DNA from: Achromobacter sp. MFA1 R4
Lineage (GTDB): Bacteria; Pseudomonadota; Gammaproteobacteria; Burkholderiales; Burkholderiaceae_B
Direction: 5' to 3'
DNA length: 64,000 bases
Assembly: GCF_900156745.1 (NCBI RefSeq)
Contig: NZ_LT707065.1
Span: 744,001-808,000, forward strand
The translations under genes and the position numbers were made by a program. The notes beneath the pieces are model-generated. The model worked only from the letters and a program-made list of their open reading frames with translations, did not search any database and was not told the origin of the DNA. This document shows positions 53,232 through 62,688 of this stretch, piece after piece (position 1 is the stretch's first letter; each line of letters starts with the position of its first letter).

Positions 53232-53339
53232 GTGGTTTGGATGCGCGAAGGCTACCTCAAGGATCGCAGCACCGGGGTAATTGATTCCGAAAGGAAGGAA
53301 GTTGAAATCACGCAACGCGCAGTCGGGAGCGAACTCTGA
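53232..53339 (+). pseudogene. Orphan effector C-terminal tail between the two immunity genes
   Basis: In the frame following the stop of immunity gene A, 35 codons read VVWMREGYLKDRSTGVIDSE and then RKEVEITQRAVGSEL before TGA at 53337-53339. This aligns with the tail of the island 2 effector (KDRSNGITDTEEDEVEIMQ then RAIGITL) at about 16 of 26 positions, ending at the same point. The stop overlaps the next immunity gene start (TGATG) exactly as in the intact pair. It looks like the remnant of a displaced effector tip kept with its immunity gene. Confidence 0.78.
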
Positions 53340-54358
53340 TGTACTTGATTGAATGGGCGTTCCAGTTGTCGAAACAACAGATGTCCTACGAGGAGTGCCG
53401 AGAAGACGTCGAGAAACGCGCGCGCAAACCGGGGCAGCCTGAACTGAATGCCCCCTACGGTATTGGCGAGTCAGTTTCAGAATCTGTCTACCACAATGAA
53501 TCGATTTATGCCCACAACGATGCCTTCATTGATGTCAGAACTTTCAATGATGAAAAGCGAGGGGTGATAACAATTTTCTTGGGTTGGATTGGGATTTTCC
53601 TCTTCTATGCGTTAGCCGAACTAGGAAACATTTCTGCCAGAAGAGTTATTACCGGCCAAGGTCCCGACGGCCAACCGGTCTTGTCATCCGACTACTTCTT
53701 CCTGATATTTATGCCATTGCTCTGCGTAGGGGCAATCTACATATACTTCAAGTACGCATTCCCATATCTGCGCTTAGAAAGTTTTACCGCCCGTCGCCTG
53801 ATCGTGCGATTCAACAGAGTCACCCGCAAAGTCTATCTGTTACGCCCCGATGATCTGGGCGGCATTCGGATATTGAAATGGGAAAAGGCGCAGCCCGTCA
53901 TCGATAAGAACATGACTGAACTGGACGGTACAGGCGGCTTTATCCTGTTGGCCTGGGATAGGGGCGACGGCGTGGATCTTGAGGGCAATCCCACCGACAA
54001 CATCGAGCTCGCCTTCGTCGGCAAGCCCACCCGCAACGCCAGCGAACTGCTGGCCTTCTGGGAATACATCCGCCGCTACATGGAAGAAGGGCCCGAGGCC
54101 GCTCCGGCACCCAAGAAACTCATCAACAAATTCCCCTGGCCCTGGCTCTCATTCAAGGTCGCCTGGCGCCTGGACACCCAGTTTCTGCGCCACAGCGCGT
54201 TGTGGGTATTCGTGCTGCTCAACATCCTGATACTCCCGGCCATTCTGATCCACGCGACCGGCCACTGGCTGTCATTGCTGCTCTGCTATGAGCCCAAATT
54301 CCCTCGGGCCATTGAGGAAGCGGGCGCACCAGACAAAAAGCGAGCTGCCCCGCGCTAA
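53339..54358 (+). CDS. Probable immunity protein B, DUF6708-like (island 2, second copy)
   Basis: A 339-residue paralog of immunity protein A. N-terminal halves share ELNAP, GESVS, NESIY and DEKRG but differ strongly at about 85-140, which spans the first helices (TIFLGWIGIFLFYALAELG; YFFLIFMPLLCVGAIYIYF). From FTARRLIVRFNRVTRKVYLLRP to LLLCYEPKFPR the two are nearly identical. It starts on the stop of an orphan effector tail, so it may protect against a variant effector no longer encoded here. Its last codons form the left arm of a terminator. Confidence 0.75.
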   Translation: MYLIEWAFQLSKQQMSYEECREDVEKRARKPGQPELNAPYGIGESVSESVYHNESIYAHNDAFIDVRTFNDEKRGVITIFLGWIGIFLFYALAELGNISARRVITGQGPDGQPVLSSDYFFLIFMPLLCVGAIYIYFKYAFPYLRLESFTARRLIVRFNRVTRKVYLLRPDDLGGIRILKWEKAQPVIDKNMTELDGTGGFILLAWDRGDGVDLEGNPTDNIELAFVGKPTRNASELLAFWEYIRRYMEEGPEAAPAPKKLINKFPWPWLSFKVAWRLDTQFLRHSALWVFVLLNILILPAILIHATGHWLSLLLCYEPKFPRAIEEAGAPDKKRAAPR

Positions 54359-54379
54359 CGGAGGCAGCTCGCTTTCTTC
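54335..54379. terminator. Bidirectional terminator between island 2 and maeB
   Basis: A perfect 13-bp stem (AAAGCGAGCTGCC at 54337-54349, GGCAGCTCGCTTT at 54363-54375) has a 13-nt loop that includes the immunity gene stop codon. A-rich DNA on the left and TTTCTTCTTT on the right allow use from either strand. Confidence 0.85.
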
Positions 54380-54425
54380 TTTACCGGAACATACCGCGCA
54401 GGCCGCGCGGCGCCGGGACGGGCAT

Positions 54426-56723
54426 TCAGCCCGCTTCCACCCGGTTGGCGTCCAGCACAGCCATGGCCGTCATGTTGATGATGCGGCGCACGGTGGAGCT
54501 GTTGGTCAGGATGTGGACGGGTGCGTTGGCGCCCAGCAGGAACGGGCCCACGGCCACGTTGCCGCCCGCTGCCGTCTTGAGCAGGTTGTAGGCGATGTTG
54601 CCGGCGTCCACGTTGGGGCACACCAGCAGGTTGGCTTCGCCCTTGAGCGTGGACGAAGGCAGGATGCGCATGCGCAGGGCCTCGTCCAGTGCGCAGTCGC
54701 CGTGCATTTCGCCGTCGATTTCCAGTTCCGGCGCGGCTTCGCGGACCAGTTCCAGGGCGCGGCGCATTTTCTCGCCCGAGGCCGAGCTGCCGGAGCCGAA
54801 GTTCGAGCGCGACAGCAGCGCCACCTTCGGGGCAAGGTTCATGCGCGCCATTTCCTGGGCCGCCATGATGGTGAATTCGGCGATCTGCTCGGCGGTGGGA
54901 TCGTCGTTGATGTGCGTGTCCACCAGCACCACCGTGCGCTCGTCGAGCAGAAGGATGTTCATGGCGGCGTACACGTTGTGGCCCGGACGGCGGCCGATGA
55001 CTTCGTCCACGAAGCGCAGGTGGTCGTGGTACGCGCCCACCGTGCCGCAGACCATGCCGTCGGCGTCGCCCAGGTGCACCATCATCGCGCCGATCAGCGT
55101 CAGGCGGCGGCGCATTTCGACGCGCGCCATTTCCTTGGTGATGCCGCGGCGGCTCATCAGTTCCCAGTAGGTGGTCCAGTACTGGTGGAAGCGCTCGTCG
55201 TATTCGGGGTTGGTGACTTCGACGTCTTCGCCCAGCCGCAGGCGCAGGCCGAATTTTTCGATGCGCGAGAGCAGCACGGCGGGACGGCCCACCAGGATGG
55301 GACGGGCCAGGCCCTCGTCGACGATCACCTGCACGGCGCGCAGCACGCGTTCGTCTTCGCCTTCGGTGAAGACGATGCGCGCCTTGCCACCGCCGCGCAC
55401 GATGCGTTTGGCGGCCGAGAACAAGGGCTTCATGAACGCGCCCGAGTGGTACACGAACTGCTGGAGCTGCTCTTCGTAGGCTTCCAGGTCGGCCAGCGGG
55501 CGCGTCGCCACGCCGCCTTCCATCGCGGCCTTGGCCACGGCCGGCGCGATGCGCACGATGAGGCGCGGGTCGAAGGGCTTGGGGATCAGGTATTCGGGAC
55601 CGAACGAGATGTCGTAGGTGCCGTAGGCGGCGGCAACGACTTCGTTCTGTTCTTCTTCGGCCAGTTCGGCAATGGCGTACACCGCCGCCATTTCCATCTC
55701 GCGCGTGATGGTCGTGGCGCCCACGTCCAGCGCGCCGCGGAAGATGTACGGAAAACACAGCACGTTGTTGACCTGGTTCGGGTAGTCCGACCGGCCCGTG
55801 GCCATGACCACGTCGTCGCGCACGCCGTGCGCCACTTCCGGCAGGATTTCCGGCGTGGGGTTGGCCAGCGCCAGGATCAGCGGACGCGAACCCATCGCGG
55901 CCACCATTTCCGGCTTGAGCACGCCGCCAGCCGACAGGCCCAGGAACACGTCGGCGTCCTGGATCACCTCGGCCAGCTTGCGCGCGTCGGTCTTTTGCGC
56001 AAAGCGCGCCTTGTCCGGGTCCATCAGCGTGGTGCGGCCTTCGTAGACCACGCCCTCGATGTCGGTGACCCAGATGTTTTCCAGCGGCAGGCCCAGGTCC
56101 ACCATCAGGTCCAGGCAGGCCAGCGCCGCGGCGCCCGCGCCCGACGTGACCACCTTGACCGTCTTGATGTCCTTGCCCACGACCTTCAGGCCGTTGATGA
56201 AGGCGGCCGACACGCAGATCGCCGTGCCGTGCTGGTCGTCGTGGAACACCGGAATGTTCATGCGCTCGCGCAGCTTGCGCTCCACCGTGAAGCACTCGGG
56301 CGCCTTGATGTCTTCCAGGTTGATGCCGCCGAAGGTGGCTTCCAGGCCGGCGATGATCTCGACCAGCTTGTCCGGGTCGGTTTCGTTGATTTCGATGTCG
56401 AAAACATCCAGGCCGGCGAACTTCTTGAACAGCACCGCCTTGCCTTCCATCACCGGCTTGGAGGCCAGCGCGCCGATGTTGCCCAGGCCCAGCACCGCCG
56501 TGCCGTTGGTGATGACACCCACCAGGTTGCCGCGCGCGGTGTAGCGGAACACGTTGGCCGGGTCGGCCACGATTTCCTCGCAGGCCGCCGCCACGCCGGG
56601 CGAGTACGCCAGCGCCAGGTCGCGCTGGTTGACGAGCGGCTTGGACGCCACGACGGAAATCTTCCCCGGGGTGGGGTACTCGTGATAGTCCAATGCCGCC
56701 TGGCGGTCTGATTGCGTGTTCAT
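54426..56723 (-). CDS. maeB: NADP-dependent malic enzyme (MaeB type)
   Basis: Converts malate to pyruvate and CO2 with NADP reduction. The 765 residues comprise a malic enzyme part (about 1-425: [54 protein letters not shown]; nucleotide motif [12 protein letters not shown]) and a phosphotransacetylase-like regulatory domain (about 430-765, e.g. [20 protein letters not shown] and [10 protein letters not shown]). Length agrees with E. coli MaeB (759). The regulatory domain usually senses acetyl-CoA. It is divergent from a LysR gene across an inverted repeat. Confidence 0.96.
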   Translation of the reverse strand: MNTQSDRQAALDYHEYPTPGKISVVASKPLVNQRDLALAYSPGVAAACEEIVADPANVFRYTARGNLVGVITNGTAVLGLGNIGALASKPVMEGKAVLFKKFAGLDVFDIEINETDPDKLVEIIAGLEATFGGINLEDIKAPECFTVERKLRERMNIPVFHDDQHGTAICVSAAFINGLKVVGKDIKTVKVVTSGAGAAALACLDLMVDLGLPLENIWVTDIEGVVYEGRTTLMDPDKARFAQKTDARKLAEVIQDADVFLGLSAGGVLKPEMVAAMGSRPLILALANPTPEILPEVAHGVRDDVVMATGRSDYPNQVNNVLCFPYIFRGALDVGATTITREMEMAAVYAIAELAEEEQNEVVAAAYGTYDISFGPEYLIPKPFDPRLIVRIAPAVAKAAMEGGVATRPLADLEAYEEQLQQFVYHSGAFMKPLFSAAKRIVRGGGKARIVFTEGEDERVLRAVQVIVDEGLARPILVGRPAVLLSRIEKFGLRLRLGEDVEVTNPEYDERFHQYWTTYWELMSRRGITKEMARVEMRRRLTLIGAMMVHLGDADGMVCGTVGAYHDHLRFVDEVIGRRPGHNVYAAMNILLLDERTVVLVDTHINDDPTAEQIAEFTIMAAQEMARMNLAPKVALLSRSNFGSGSSASGEKMRRALELVREAAPELEIDGEMHGDCALDEALRMRILPSSTLKGEANLLVCPNVDAGNIAYNLLKTAAGGNVAVGPFLLGANAPVHILTNSSTVRRIINMTAMAVLDANRVEAG

Positions 56724-56767
56724 GGGGCTGTAGCCTCGCTGTCTTGAAGTTGAAAAATTCTAGGCCC

Positions 56768-56827
56768 CAAGGCATAAGGTGATCATTCGGATTTAATATT
56801 GATCCATTAGCATTACCTTATGCCTTG
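56768..56827. promoter_or_regulatory. 13-bp inverted repeat between maeB and LysR gene
   Basis: CAAGGCATAAGGT (56768-56780) and its exact complement ACCTTATGCCTTG (56815-56827) are separated by 34 AT-rich bases. The right arm ends 3 bp before the LysR ATG, where it would cover the ribosome site; the left arm is 45 bp from maeB. LysR regulators typically use such divergent dyads. Confidence 0.55.
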
Positions 56828-56830
56828 TCT

Positions 56831-57799
56831 ATGACAGCCTTTGATCCGGATGCCGTCACCCGGAAATTGACCTCGCGCCTGAAGATGCGCCACCTGATCC
56901 TGCTCCTGCAGATCGAGCAGCATGGGTCGCTGACCCGGGTGGCCGAGCACATGGCGACCAGCCAGCCGGCCGTGACCAACGCCCTGGCCGAGCTGGAAAG
57001 CATGTTCGACGTGCCCTTGTTCGACCGCTCCGTGCGCGGCATGACGCCCACGCCGATGGGCGCCGTGGTGCTGGCGCGGGCCCGGGGGCTGGTCCACGAC
57101 CTGGGGCACCTGGTGCAGGACATGGAAACCGTGGCGGCCGGGCACGCCGCCCACCTGCACATCGGCGTGATCCCGTTTGTCTCGGGCCAGATGCTGTCGG
57201 CGGCCATCGGCCGCACGCTGCCCCAAGGCCGGCAGATCACCGCCACCATCCACGAGGGGCAGGGCCCGGCGCTGCTGCGCCAACTGCGCGACCACACGCT
57301 GGACGTGGTGGTGGGATGGGCCACGCCGTCGGTGGACCTGACCCACATTGGCTTCGAGGTGCTGTATCACCAGCAGCCGCGCCTGATCGCCAGCCGCCGG
57401 CTGGCCGCCCGGCTGGGCCGGTCGCGGCTGGAATGGAACCGGCTGGCCGACCTGGACTGGATCCTGGGCACGCCGGGCAGCCCGATCCGCGAGCAGGTGG
57501 CCAACATCTTCCTGCGCGCCGGGCTGGCGCCCCCGCCCCCGTCGGTCCAGAGCGACTCGTCCAAGCTGATCGGCGAAATGATCGTGGCAAGCGACCGCGC
57601 CGTGAGCATTCTGCCGGCCGACATCGCCGACGAACTGGTGCGCATCGCGGGCGCGGCCATCGTCCCGTACTCGTTCGATTGGACGCTGCCGCCGATTTCG
57701 ATCTTCACGCGGTCGGACGGCCTGCGGCGCAACGTGGAGGCGCTGTTCGCCGCCGCCCTGCGCGAGGTCTACACCCGGGGCGCTCGTCCGCCCTCTTGA
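56831..57799 (+). CDS. LysR-family transcriptional regulator (GbpR-like)
   Basis: A 322-residue LysR regulator. The HTH (about 15-75: KMRHLILLLQIEQHGSLTRV, then TSQPAVTNALAELESMF) and PLFDRSVRGMTPTPMGAVVLARAR resemble the GbpR/CbbR-like group. The effector domain covers about 105-305. I use ATG 56831; a TTG two codons earlier is possible. It is divergent from maeB and a good candidate regulator of it, with the 13-bp dyad as operator. No strong Shine-Dalgarno is visible. Confidence 0.9.
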   Translation: MTAFDPDAVTRKLTSRLKMRHLILLLQIEQHGSLTRVAEHMATSQPAVTNALAELESMFDVPLFDRSVRGMTPTPMGAVVLARARGLVHDLGHLVQDMETVAAGHAAHLHIGVIPFVSGQMLSAAIGRTLPQGRQITATIHEGQGPALLRQLRDHTLDVVVGWATPSVDLTHIGFEVLYHQQPRLIASRRLAARLGRSRLEWNRLADLDWILGTPGSPIREQVANIFLRAGLAPPPPSVQSDSSKLIGEMIVASDRAVSILPADIADELVRIAGAAIVPYSFDWTLPPISIFTRSDGLRRNVEALFAAALREVYTRGARPPS

Positions 57800-57904
57800 T
57801 CGTCGGCGCGACTCGGGCCGTCGTATCATGAAAGCCGGACTGACCCGTGCGGCCGCCGACTCCCGGCCCGGACGCGGCGCCGGTCCTCCGGGAGGCCGAA
57901 GGCA

Positions 57905-60655
57905 ATGACGCAGGCGAGAACGCAGGCTCCGCAAGCTCCTCGACCCTGGCACCAGCTCTCCGTCCACGAGACGCTGGCCATCCAGGTGACCAGCGCCGCT
58001 GGCCTGTCCCAGGACCAGATCCGGCGCAGGCAGGAAACCCATGGCCTGAACGCCCTGCCTCCCCCCGCCCGCCGCAGCGCCTGGCTGCGCTTTCTGGGCC
58101 ATTTCAATGACGTGCTGATCTACATCCTGCTGGCTGCCGCGGTGGTGACCTCGTTGATGGGCCACTGGCTGGACACCACCGTCATCCTGGCCGTGGCGGT
58201 GATCAACGCCATCATCGGCTATGTGCAGGAGAGCCGGGCCGAGCGGTCGCTGGACGGCATCCGCAACATGATGTCGAACCGGGCACGCGTGGTGCGCGAT
58301 GGCCAGAAGGAGGACATCGACGCGCGCGACCTGGTGCCGGGAGACATCGTCATCCTGCGACCGGGCGACAAGATTCCCGCCGACGTGCGGCTGTTCGACG
58401 CGCACAACCTGCACGTCGAGGAATCGATGCTGACCGGCGAATCCACCGTCGTCGAAAAGCACGACGCGCCCCTGCCAGGCGACGCGGCGCTGGGCGACCG
58501 CCTGAATATCGGGTTCTCGGGCACGCACGTCAGCGCGGGCAACGCGCGCGGCATCGTCATCGCGACCGGCAGCGACACCGAGATCGGCCACATCAATCGC
58601 ATGATGACCGACGTGCATGCGCTGCAGACGCCGCTGCTGCGGCAGATGGCGCTGCTGGGCAAGCGCATTTTCCACGTGGTGCTGGTGATGGTGGCGGTGC
58701 TGTTCGTCGTGGGACGCTACCTGCTCGGCATGCCGCTGCCCGACCTGCTGCTGTCCCTGATCAGCATCGCGGTCGCCTCCGTGCCCGAAGGCCTGCCCGC
58801 CATCATCTCCATCATCCTGTCGCTGGGCGTGCAGCGCATGGCGCGCAACCGCGCCATCATCCGCAAGCTGCCGACCGTGGAAACGCTGGGCGCGATGACG
58901 GTGATCTGCTCGGACAAGACTGGCACCCTGACCATGAACGAGATGACCGCCAAGAATGTGCTGCTGGCGCAGGGCGTCTACCACGTGGCGGGCGACAACT
59001 ACCAGCCCATCGGCGAGATCACGCGCGCATCCGACGGGCTGCCGGTGGACTGGCGGCACGAAGACGCGCTGACCCGCTTCGTGCGCGCCGCGGCGATCTG
59101 CAACGACAGCCAGTTGCACGAGGACGCCGACGGTCAGTGGCGCATCGTGGGCGGCCCCACCGAGGGCGCGATGATGGTGCTGGCGGCCAAGGCGGGCCAG
59201 GGCCTGGACGGCGTGGCCAAGCATGGCAAGGTGCCGTTCGACTCCGGCTACAAGTACATGGCGCGCCGCTGCGACGACCACGGGCACAACCTGATCTACG
59301 TCACCGGCGCGCCCGACGTGCTGTTCAGGCTGTGCGCGCACGAGCAGGGCGAGCATGGACCGCAGCCGCTGCGCCTGGACTACTGGGAACGCGGCCTGGC
59401 GGCCTTTGCGCAGCAGGGCCTGCGCACGCTGGCCGCGGCTTACAAGCCCGGCGCGGCGGGCGCCACCGCGCTGAGCCACGCCGACTTCCAGGACGGGCTC
59501 ATCCTGCTCGGCGTGGCCGGCATCATGGACCCGCCCCGCCCCGAGGCCATCGCGGCCATCGCCCTGTGCAACCAGGCGGGGATCCGCGTGAAGATGATCA
59601 CCGGCGACCATCCCGAAACCGCGCTCGCCATCGGCGCGATGCTGGGCATGACGCACGTGCGCGAGGCCGTCACGGGCGCGCAGCTCGAACAGATGAACGA
59701 CGAGGAACTGGCCGCGCGGGTGCGCGACCATGACATCTTTGCCCGCACCAGTCCCGAGCACAAGCTGCGCCTCGTGCGCGCGCTGCAGGGCATGGGCGAG
59801 GTGGTCGGCATGACAGGCGACGGCGTCAACGACGCCCCCGCGCTCAAGCAGGCCGACGTGGGCGTGGCCATGGGCATCAAGGGCACCGAAGTCACCAAGG
59901 AAGCCGCGGACATGGTGCTGGCGGACGACAACTTCGCCTCCATTGCCTATGCGGTGCGCGAGGGACGCCGCGTCTACGACAACCTGAAAAAGACGATCCT
60001 CTTCATCCTGCCGACCAACCTGGCGCAGGGCCTGCTCGTCATCGCCGCGCTTCTAGCCGGCGCGCAGGCGCCGCTGACGCCATTGCAGATCCTGTGGATG
60101 AACATGGCCACGTCCATCACGTTGTCGTTCGGCCTGGCGTTCGAACCCGCCGAGCCCGGCATGATGCACCGGCCGCCACGCGATCCGGCGAAATCCATCC
60201 TCGACGCCTTCGCCATCTGGCGCATCGCCTTCGTGGGCCTGCTGTTCATGGCGTCGGCGTTCGTCATCGAGAAAAGCCTGATCGCCGCGGGACGCGACGC
60301 GGACTTCATCCGCACCGTCATTCTGCAGACGCTGGTGACGGCGCAATGGACCTACCTGTTCAACTGCCGCCTGCAGGACCGCTTTCCGCTCACGCCCAGC
60401 ATGTTCCGCAACAAGGCGCTGTGGCTGGTCACGATCCTGCTGGGGCTGCTGCAATGCGCCTTGATCTACCTGCCCGGAATGAACCGCGTGTTCGGCACGG
60501 TGCCGCTGCCGCCCGAGTACTGGACGCTGACCCTGGTGGCCGCGGGCGTGCTGTTCTGCATCGTCGAGGGCGAAAAGTGGGTGCTGCGACGGTGGCGCGC
60601 GCGCCGCACACAAAAAATGCCAATAAATGTAAAGGTCCCCGCCGCAAGGCGATGA
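57905..60655 (+). CDS. P2-type cation-transporting ATPase
   Basis: A 916-residue P-type ATPase: N-terminal cation-ATPase domain, actuator with LTGEST (about 177-182), phosphorylation motif DKTGTLT with Asp337, nucleotide domain, hinge [15 protein letters not shown] (Asp639 and Asp643), and six C-terminal helices. The ion-binding helix 4 motif PEGLPAI is that of calcium/SERCA-like pumps. It may export calcium, manganese or sodium; sequence alone does not settle the ion. About 105 bp separate it from the LysR gene. It is not obviously linked to neighbours. Confidence 0.93.
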   Translation: MTQARTQAPQAPRPWHQLSVHETLAIQVTSAAGLSQDQIRRRQETHGLNALPPPARRSAWLRFLGHFNDVLIYILLAAAVVTSLMGHWLDTTVILAVAVINAIIGYVQESRAERSLDGIRNMMSNRARVVRDGQKEDIDARDLVPGDIVILRPGDKIPADVRLFDAHNLHVEESMLTGESTVVEKHDAPLPGDAALGDRLNIGFSGTHVSAGNARGIVIATGSDTEIGHINRMMTDVHALQTPLLRQMALLGKRIFHVVLVMVAVLFVVGRYLLGMPLPDLLLSLISIAVASVPEGLPAIISIILSLGVQRMARNRAIIRKLPTVETLGAMTVICSDKTGTLTMNEMTAKNVLLAQGVYHVAGDNYQPIGEITRASDGLPVDWRHEDALTRFVRAAAICNDSQLHEDADGQWRIVGGPTEGAMMVLAAKAGQGLDGVAKHGKVPFDSGYKYMARRCDDHGHNLIYVTGAPDVLFRLCAHEQGEHGPQPLRLDYWERGLAAFAQQGLRTLAAAYKPGAAGATALSHADFQDGLILLGVAGIMDPPRPEAIAAIALCNQAGIRVKMITGDHPETALAIGAMLGMTHVREAVTGAQLEQMNDEELAARVRDHDIFARTSPEHKLRLVRALQGMGEVVGMTGDGVNDAPALKQADVGVAMGIKGTEVTKEAADMVLADDNFASIAYAVREGRRVYDNLKKTILFILPTNLAQGLLVIAALLAGAQAPLTPLQILWMNMATSITLSFGLAFEPAEPGMMHRPPRDPAKSILDAFAIWRIAFVGLLFMASAFVIEKSLIAAGRDADFIRTVILQTLVTAQWTYLFNCRLQDRFPLTPSMFRNKALWLVTILLGLLQCALIYLPGMNRVFGTVPLPPEYWTLTLVAAGVLFCIVEGEKWVLRRWRARRTQKMPINVKVPAARR

Positions 60656-60704
60656 GCGCTCCTATACTTGCGGCCGCCAGGTTTCACGCAGGAGGGCTCG
60701 CCGC

Positions 60705-61253
60705 TTGTTCACCATCTCTACAACCATCGCGAGCCGCCGCGCGCTGACCCTGCTGGGCCTCGCCGCGCTGGCTGCGCTGTCGGGCTGCGGCTCGCTGCTC
60801 GGCGAAGGCACCGGCGCCGCGGCCGGCATCGCCGGCACCGCCATCGCCAACAAGGTCACGGACAACGCCACTGTCGCCACCGGCATCGGCCTGGGGGTGC
60901 AGGCCGGCGCCAAGGCCGCGCTGGCCTATGCGCAGCGCCAGACGCGCGGCGAGGAACAGGACGCCATCGCCAGGGCGGCCGGTCCGCTGGCGGTCGGCAA
61001 GGTGGCAAACTGGAACGTCAAGCACGCGCTGCCCATCGAAGAGGACGCGCGCGGCCAGGTCACCGTCAGCCGCCTCATCGGCGGCGCCAATCTCGAATGC
61101 AAGGAAGTGGTGTTCTCGGTGGACACGCCGGCGGACAAGCCGGACGCCGATCCGCTGCGCGAGTTCTACGTCACTACCGTGTGCCGAGACGGCGAGCACT
61201 GGCGCTGGGCCAGCGCCGAACCCGCCACGGCGCGCTGGGGTTCGCTCCAGTGA
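60705..61253 (+). CDS. Lipoprotein, first of a tandem paralogous pair
   Basis: A 182-residue predicted lipoprotein: basic N-region SRRALTLLG, lipobox LSGC (Cys28), a glycine/alanine-rich segment (GEGTGAAAGIAGTAIANKV) able to form a membrane-associated glycine-zipper, then a domain with paired cysteines (NLECKEVVFSV; TTVCRDGEHWRWASAEP). The start codon is TTG, fixed by AGGAGGG about 10 nt upstream. The stop overlaps the start of the second paralog (GTGA). Function unknown; envelope location likely. Confidence 0.75.
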   Translation: MFTISTTIASRRALTLLGLAALAALSGCGSLLGEGTGAAAGIAGTAIANKVTDNATVATGIGLGVQAGAKAALAYAQRQTRGEEQDAIARAAGPLAVGKVANWNVKHALPIEEDARGQVTVSRLIGGANLECKEVVFSVDTPADKPDADPLREFYVTTVCRDGEHWRWASAEPATARWGSLQ

Positions 61254-61741
61254 GGCGCGCGCTGGGCATGCTGGCGCTGGCCGCCAGCCTGGGCCTGGGC
61301 GGCTGCCAGAGCTCGTCCATCGGCCCCGCCACCGGCGCGGTGGTCGGCACGCTGAGCGGCGCGGCCACGGCCAATCCGGTCGCGGGCTTTGCGATCGGGG
61401 TGTCGGTGCAGGCGGCCGTGGACGCCACGGTGAAGTACGTCTTGCGCGAATGGAAAGACGATCAGCAGAACGTCATGGCCAACGCGGTGGGCGCGCTGCC
61501 TGTCGGCGAGGTGCGGCAATGGCAGATCCAGCGCACGCTGGCGGTGGGCAACGAGCGCGGCAGCATCCAGGCCGTGCGCGACATCGAGACGCCGCTGGCG
61601 CATTGCCGTGAAGTGCTGTTCACGGTGGAACTGGAGGGCGCCGCCCCCGCCTACGCCAGCACGATCTGCCGGCGGCAGGACGGCCAATGGAAGTGGGCGG
61701 CGGCCGAGCCATCGGTGGCGCGCTGGACCGGCCTGCAATAG
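61250..61741 (+). CDS. Lipoprotein, second of a tandem paralogous pair
   Basis: A 163-residue predicted lipoprotein starting at GTG (RRALGMLALAASLGLGGC, lipobox Cys19). It repeats the layout of its neighbour: glycine-rich GPATGAVVGTLSGAATANPVA, ALPVGEVRQWQIQRTLAVG (compare AGPLAVGKVANWNVKHALPI), a cysteine in LAHCREVLFTVEL and STICRRQDGQWKWAAAEPSVARWTGLQ (compare TVCRDGEHWRWASAEPATARWGSLQ). Tandem duplication is clear. The GTGA overlap implies co-translation. Function unknown. Confidence 0.75.
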   Translation: MRRALGMLALAASLGLGGCQSSSIGPATGAVVGTLSGAATANPVAGFAIGVSVQAAVDATVKYVLREWKDDQQNVMANAVGALPVGEVRQWQIQRTLAVGNERGSIQAVRDIETPLAHCREVLFTVELEGAAPAYASTICRRQDGQWKWAAAEPSVARWTGLQ

Positions 61742-61811
61742 CGCCAGCGCGCTTGCTCCCCGCCTGCCCGGCGCGCGATACTGGGCCGACGCCCTTCGCC
61801 TCCCCTTCCCC

Positions 61812-62606
61812 ATGTCCGCAGGCCGCTTTCTCATGCAGCGCAGCGCCCTCCCCGGCGTGCAGGCCGTGGACGCGTGCAGCCGCCACGCGTTCGCGCGCCA
61901 TACGCACGAGCAGTTCGGCATTGGGGTGATGCGCGAGGGCGCGCAGGTGTCGCACAGCGGGCGCGGCCAGGTCGAGGCGGGGCCGGGCTACGTCATCACC
62001 GTCAACCCTGGCGAGGTGCACGACGGCGCGCCGATCGGCGGCGGCGTGCGCGCCTGGCAGATGCTGTATCTGGATCCGGGGGTGATCGCCCAGGCCGCCG
62101 CGGCCTATGAATTCGAGCACCCTGCCCGAAAGCAACCCGGTCTTGCCCGCGACGTCCTGGCGCTGTATGCGCTCGTCACGTCGGGCGCGGCGCCGCTGGC
62201 GTGCGAGGCGCTGCTGCTGCGCGTGCTGGCGCAGGCGGGCGGTGCGCGCGGCGCGCCTGCCGCGGTCCCGCCCTCGCGCGGCGTGCCGGCCTCGCTTCGC
62301 CATGCGCTGGCCCTGGTCGACGACGATCCGGCCGCCGCGCTGTCGCTGGCCGACCTGGCCGCCGCCAGCGGCCTTGGCCGCTACCAGGTGTTGCGCGCCT
62401 TTCGGCGCGCAACCGGGCTGACGCCGCACGCCTACCAGATGCAGCGCCGCCTGCTGCTGGCGCGCCGGCTGATCCGGCAGGGCATGGCGCTGGCCGATGC
62501 GGCCGCGGCCGGCGGCTTTGCCGACCAGAGCCACATGACACGCCTGTTCGTGCGCGCCTACGGCGTGTCGCCGCGCGGATACGCACTGGCCGCCCGCGGC
62601 GCCTGA
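61812..62606 (+). CDS. AraC-family transcriptional regulator
   Basis: A 264-residue AraC regulator: N-terminal cupin-like sensing domain (FARHTHEQFGIGVMREGAQ; VITVNPGEVHDGAPI, the PGEVHDG motif of the AraC_binding group) and a C-terminal double HTH (about 170-262: LADLAAASGLGRYQVLRAFRRATG broken by variation, FADQSHMTRLFVRAYGVSPRGY). It precedes a DMT-family exporter gene by 82 bp, a common AraC/exporter pairing, so it probably controls that gene. Confidence 0.9.
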   Translation: MSAGRFLMQRSALPGVQAVDACSRHAFARHTHEQFGIGVMREGAQVSHSGRGQVEAGPGYVITVNPGEVHDGAPIGGGVRAWQMLYLDPGVIAQAAAAYEFEHPARKQPGLARDVLALYALVTSGAAPLACEALLLRVLAQAGGARGAPAAVPPSRGVPASLRHALALVDDDPAAALSLADLAAASGLGRYQVLRAFRRATGLTPHAYQMQRRLLLARRLIRQGMALADAAAAGGFADQSHMTRLFVRAYGVSPRGYALAARGA

Positions 62607-62688
62607 CGGCGCGCCTTCCCGCAATTTCGTTCAAGACCGGATGTGTTCCGGCGCCCTACGCTGCGCCTTTTCCACAAGGACGCACACC

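Noticed and set aside
54288-56711. Open frame of 807 codons on the plus strand opposite maeB
   Set aside because: Antisense shadow of maeB with repetitive His/Arg/Gln/Val composition and no recognisable domain.
56813-59761. Open frame of 982 codons on the minus strand opposite the LysR and P-type ATPase genes
   Set aside because: Shadow of two well-supported genes on the other strand; composition is typical of antisense high-GC frames.
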